From: Condylostoma magnum
Lineage: Eukaryota > Ciliophora > Heterotrichea > Heterotrichida > Condylostomatidae
Direction: 5' to 3'
Length of the DNA stretch: 24,237 bases
Assembly: GCA_920105805.1 (NCBI GenBank)
Contig: CAKKTI010000265.1
Coordinates: 3,252-27,488 of the forward strand
The notes under the pieces were generated by a model that was given only the letters and a program-made list of their open reading frames with translations, was not told where the DNA came from and searched no databases. Of this stretch, positions 21,002 to 24,237 are shown piece by piece. Made by a program: the position numbers and the translations under genes. Positions within the stretch are counted from its first letter, which is position 1. Each line of letters opens with the position of its first letter.

Positions 21002-23098
21002 ATGTCTTCTAATATATACGAATTCAATGCGGATATCCAACAATTGATGTCTTTGATTATCAACACATTTTACTCAAACAAGGAAATCTTCTTACGTGAG
21101 CTTATTTCCAACTCTTCTGATGCTCTTGACAAGATTCGCTTTTTGTCTATCACTGATCACTCAGTACTTGAGGCACAGCCAGAGCTGTTTATCAAAATTA
21201 TTCCTGATAAGACTAATAATACTCTAACTATAATCGATAGTGGTATTGGTATGACTAAGGCAGATATGATTAAGAACCTAGGTATCATTGCTAAGTCTGG
21301 AACTAAGGGCTTTATGGAGGCTTTGAATTCAGGAGCTGATATTTCTATGATTGGTCAATTTGGTGTAGGATTCTACAGTGCTTTCCTAGTTGCTGATAAG
21401 GTGACTGTGGTTTCTAAGCATAATGATGATATACAACATATATGGGAAAGTACTGCTGGTGGTACTTTTACTGTAGTTGAGGATGACCACAGTACCCACG
21501 AGCCTCTCGGACGCGGTACCAAAATCATACTGTCAATGAAAGACGACCAATTAGAGTTTTTGGAAGAACGCAGGGTCAAGGACTTAGTGAAGAAACACTC
21601 TCAGTTCATCGGTTTCCCCATTCAAATTTACGTTGAAAAAACCACAGAAAAGGAAATCACTGAAAGTGAGGATGAGGAAGACACTGAGGACAAGCCTTAA
21701 ATTGAAGAAGTAACTGAGGAAGAGGAAAAGAAAGAAAAGACTAAAAAGACTAAAAAGGTTAAGGAAGTATCTCATGAATTCGAATAAGTGAATAAGACCA
21801 AACCTATTTGGATGAGACAGCCTGAGGATGTAACTAAGGAAGAATATGCTGAGTTCTATAAGAGTCTGTCTAATGACTGGGAAGAGCACCTAGCTTGCAA
21901 ACATTTCTCAGTAGAAGGGCAATTGGAGTTCAAGGCTTTGTTATTCGTACCTAAAAGAGCACCATTTGACTTATTTGAGACCAGAAAGAAGAGGAACAAT
22001 ATCAAACTGTACGTCAGAAGAGTGTTTATCATGGACGACTGTGAAGAGCTGATTCCTGAGTTCTTAGGATTCATCAAAGGAGTTGTTGACAGTGACGATC
22101 TCCCCTTAAACATCAGCAGAGAAACTCTCCAATAAAACAAAATCTTGAAAGTTATCAAAAAGACTTTGGTAAAGAAAGCCTTGGAACTATTCAATGAGAT
22201 CGCTGAAAATGATGAAGACTACAAGAAGTTCTACGAATAATTCTCTAAGAACTTGAAATTAGGAATTCATGAAGACACAACTAACAGAAACAAGATTGCT
22301 GAATTGTTAAGGTATCACACTAGCAAATCAGGAGATGACATGATTTCACTTAAGGAATACGTAAGCAGAATGAAGGAGGACTAAAAGGACATTTATTACA
22401 TTACTGGTGAATCTAGACAATCAGTATCTAACTCTCCCTTCCTAGAAACTCTTAAGAAAAGAGGATATGAAGTCCTTTATATGGTTGACCCTATCGATGA
22501 GTACGCTGTATAATAATTAAAGGAATTCGACGGTAAAAAGTTGAAATCCTGCACAAAAGAAGGCTTTGAGATGGGTGACGAGGAGGAAAAGAAGTTATTA
22601 GAAGAGGAAAAGGCTAATTTTGAAGGACTTTGCAAGTTGATAAAGGATGTTTTGGGAGATAAGGTAGAGAAAGTATAAGTAAGCAACAGAATTTCTGACT
22701 CGCCTTGTGTCTTAGTGACAGGTGAGCACGGATGGACAGCTAATATGGAAAGGATTATGAAAGCCCAAGCTTTGAGAGACTCTTCCATGACTTCTTATAT
22801 GATTTCTAAAAAGACTATGGAAGTTAACCCCAAGCACCCAATAGTAGTTGAGTTGAAGAAGAAGTCTGACGCTGATAAGTCCGATAAGACAGTAAAGGAT
22901 TTGATTTGGCTTCTATTCGAAACCTCACTATTGACCTCTGGATTCAGTCTTGATGAGCCTAATGTTTTCAGTAACAGAATTCACAGAATGATCAAACTCG
23001 GCCTTAGTATTGATGAAGACGACATGGATTTAGATGATGATATGCCACCGGAGTTAGAAGGAGAGGAAGGAACATCTAATATGGAGGATGTTGATTGA
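21002..23098 (+). CDS. HSP90: HSP90, cytosolic molecular chaperone
   Basis: HSP90 is an ATP-driven dimeric chaperone that matures kinases, receptors and other clients in the cytosol. The frame gives 698 residues. The N-terminal GHKL ATPase begins [20 protein letters not shown] and contains [18 protein letters not shown], the ATP-lid motif [26 protein letters not shown] and [16 protein letters not shown] charged linker rich in Glu/Lys lies at about 220-262. The middle domain has [45 protein letters not shown], and [20 protein letters not shown] with the catalytic Arg. The C-terminal dimerisation part includes [17 protein letters not shown]. It ends MEDVD (a variant of MEEVD, the TPR co-chaperone docking tail), which marks it as cytosolic. 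In-frame TAAs (for example 21698, 21785, 22133, 22238, 22382, 22511, 22514, 22676) code Gln. The stop is TGA directly after MEDVD. Confidence 0.99.
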
Positions 23099-23123
23099 GT
23101 AGTTAATAATTCTTGTTATGAAA

Positions 23124-24146
23124 TCAGTCTATATGAGTCATTAGGTAAACTAGTTGCTCACCGTTTAAACCCTTTTTGTCTTCTATTAGTCTGTGGTCAC
23201 GCGCTTCAACTAGGTAGTCTCGAAGCTGCTTTTCTGTATATAGGAGCATTTCTTGCTTGCAGGCCTGGAAAAATTAAGATCAGGGAATTCCCTTCTGGCC
23301 TTGGAGGGATTAGAGGACTTGGAGGATACGCTTTTAAGTCTCTGTTAGGCTTTTTAGTATTGCCTTCTAGCCAGCTATCTCTTACTGGTTTATATTGCTG
23401 GACGGCCAGAGGGACTAGCGGGTTTAGGTTATTTCTTGTATGTAGTATTAGTGAGTGTCTGCTTTAATTCATTTAAAATTCAGTTGTTGTTAGTTCTATA
23501 GGCCAAGTTTATATAGGAATTTAGGGTTTTCTACTGATGTGATTAGTTGTATGTCAGGATGTTCAAAGATCCTAGTGAAGTAGTCTAATGATTCTCGTAT
23601 GAATTTTGACTCAAATCCTGTAAGCATTACACATATTTTTTAGTTTAAGGATTATTTTGAGGCTAATAATTGATAGAATTCTATAAAAGACAGTCCATCT
23701 ACTACACCTATTAGTCGCTTTAGTTCAGTTATAAATCTTCTGAAAGTAAACTTGAAATTAATTGCATTCACTTGCATAATACTCCATTCGGTTAGCTATT
23801 CCCTTAACCTTTAAAATAATCTAATCTTAGATCCTACACCGTAAAATAATAAGCTAAATCCAGCTTTTAAATACACTATTCATTCCGAGGAATGTTCCAA
23901 TAATTAATCTTCTAACTCCTATTAATATTATTTTAATGAACTGGTAACTAATCTCATAGATTTCGGCATTGGCTTTATCTTAAACTATGCATTTGTTTTA
24001 ATCCTTTAGTTAATATTACGAAATCAATCATTTACAGCATTGCTACACAGTGGGTATTCATAATTTTCCCTAAAAGTAAAAAGTCTTGGAACAATAGGAC
24101 CACTTTCAAGCTGAGTTTCCTCCTCTGATAAGTCATAATCTTCCAT
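23124..24146 (-). CDS. ORC2: ORC2, origin recognition complex subunit 2
   Basis: ORC2 is part of the six-subunit complex that marks replication origins and loads MCM2-7. The frame gives 340 residues. The core AAA-like part reads SSEWIVYLKAGFSLLFYGVG and SKIRLFQRLREQLTEW, matching the ORC2 'GFNLLLYGyGSK' signature. Next are FTFRRFITELKRLIGVV, a strand CVMLTGFESKFI, HPDIQLITSVENPKFLYKLG, and FKWIKADTHQYYIQEI, matching the 'FNWLWHDxTT' region. A C-terminal winged-helix region follows (QKRILQVLQSLQGQKGIPWS, later YTEKQLRDYLVEARDHRLIE). TGA codes Trp at 24024, 23880, 23469 and 23280, several at family-conserved tryptophans. It ends at TGA 23124 after LVYLMTHID. It is shorter than animal or yeast ORC2, mainly through a minimal N-terminal tail. 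Stops of HSP90 and ORC2 are only 25 nt apart. Confidence 0.93.
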
Positions 24147-24153
24147 TTTATTA

Positions 24154-24237
24154 CTAAACACTATTATTTTCACGTTTAACCCCTTGAGCCTGCAACTTTT
24201 CTTTAAATTTCGTGATAAATCTCGACGATATTATGAT
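24154..24237 (-). CDS. 3' end of an unidentified gene (partial)
   Basis: The minus strand entering from the right edge reads SSRFITKFKEKLQAQGVKRE, then NNSV, and meets TAG TAA TAA at 24154-24148. This short basic helical reading, with no interruption and a triple terminator, looks like a gene's C-terminus, but only about 27 codons are visible, so the family cannot be named. If correct, its stop lies 7 nt before the ORC2 ATG. The alternative is that this is only the ORC2 leader. Confidence 0.42.
   Translation of the reverse strand: MIISSRFITKFKEKLQAQGVKRENNSV

Noticed and set aside
21373-22788. Four minus-strand ORFs of 68-112 codons inside HSP90
   Set aside because: They are shadows of the HSP90 coding frame, with no independent start context and no family resemblance.
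24130-24190. A short intron fusing the right-edge reading to ORC2
   Set aside because: No 15-16 nt GT-AG segment restores frame. A 22-nt one would do so but lacks support, and the TAG TAA TAA triplet suggests a gene end.

Overview
The window is a very gene-dense, intron-poor nuclear segment of a ciliate. It carries 17 genes that I can read from start to stop, plus one gene cut by the right edge. The decisive clue is the genetic code. Every recognisable protein (PP2C, PCNA, MIC60, MCM5, HSP90, ORC2, C2H2 zinc fingers, RING) reads through in-frame TAA and TAG where glutamine fits. TGA falls where conserved families have tryptophan (PP2C SDGVWDFL, RING-H2, ORC2 FKWIKAD). Yet PCNA, MCM5, HSP90 and ORC2 also end at TGA exactly where those families end, and several other genes can only end sensibly at TAA or TAG. 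All three stop triplets are therefore both sense and stop. This matches the Condylostoma-type heterotrich code (NCBI table 28). The karyorelict code (table 27, UGA as the only stop) is the next best fit. A 16-nt GT-AG intron and extremely short gaps between genes also suit a heterotrich macronuclear genome. The species assignment is an inference.

Layout. 1-1.4 kb: a PP2C phosphatase (+) converging on a coiled-coil gene (-). 2.4-3.2 kb: PCNA (-), divergent from an unknown gene at 3.5 kb (+). 4.2-13.4 kb: a run of + genes, namely MIC60/mitofilin, a five-finger C2H2 protein, an unknown Q-rich protein, a coiled-coil RING-H2 protein, and a large three-C2 protein with a CC2D2A-like C-terminal half. 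13.4-18.7 kb: a run of - genes, namely a coiled-coil protein, an MGVCC protein with a ubiquitin-like fold, a Cys-containing protein with the 16-nt intron, a K/E-rich coiled-coil protein, and an MGCNES EF-hand-like protein. 18.8-23.1 kb: MCM5 and HSP90 (+). 23.1-24.1 kb: ORC2 (-), then the 3' end of one more - gene.

Three DNA-replication genes (PCNA, MCM5, ORC2) share the window. PCNA and MCM5 each carry a GCGGGAA box (E2F-like) just before the ATG. HSP90 has a three-unit heat-shock element about 45 nt upstream of its ATG. Stops of convergent genes lie only 25-53 nt apart, and gaps between same-strand genes can be 7-32 nt. I see no tRNA, rRNA, mobile element, CRISPR array or telomere. Where a stop is chosen among several possible TAA/TAG/TGA codons, the entry says so.
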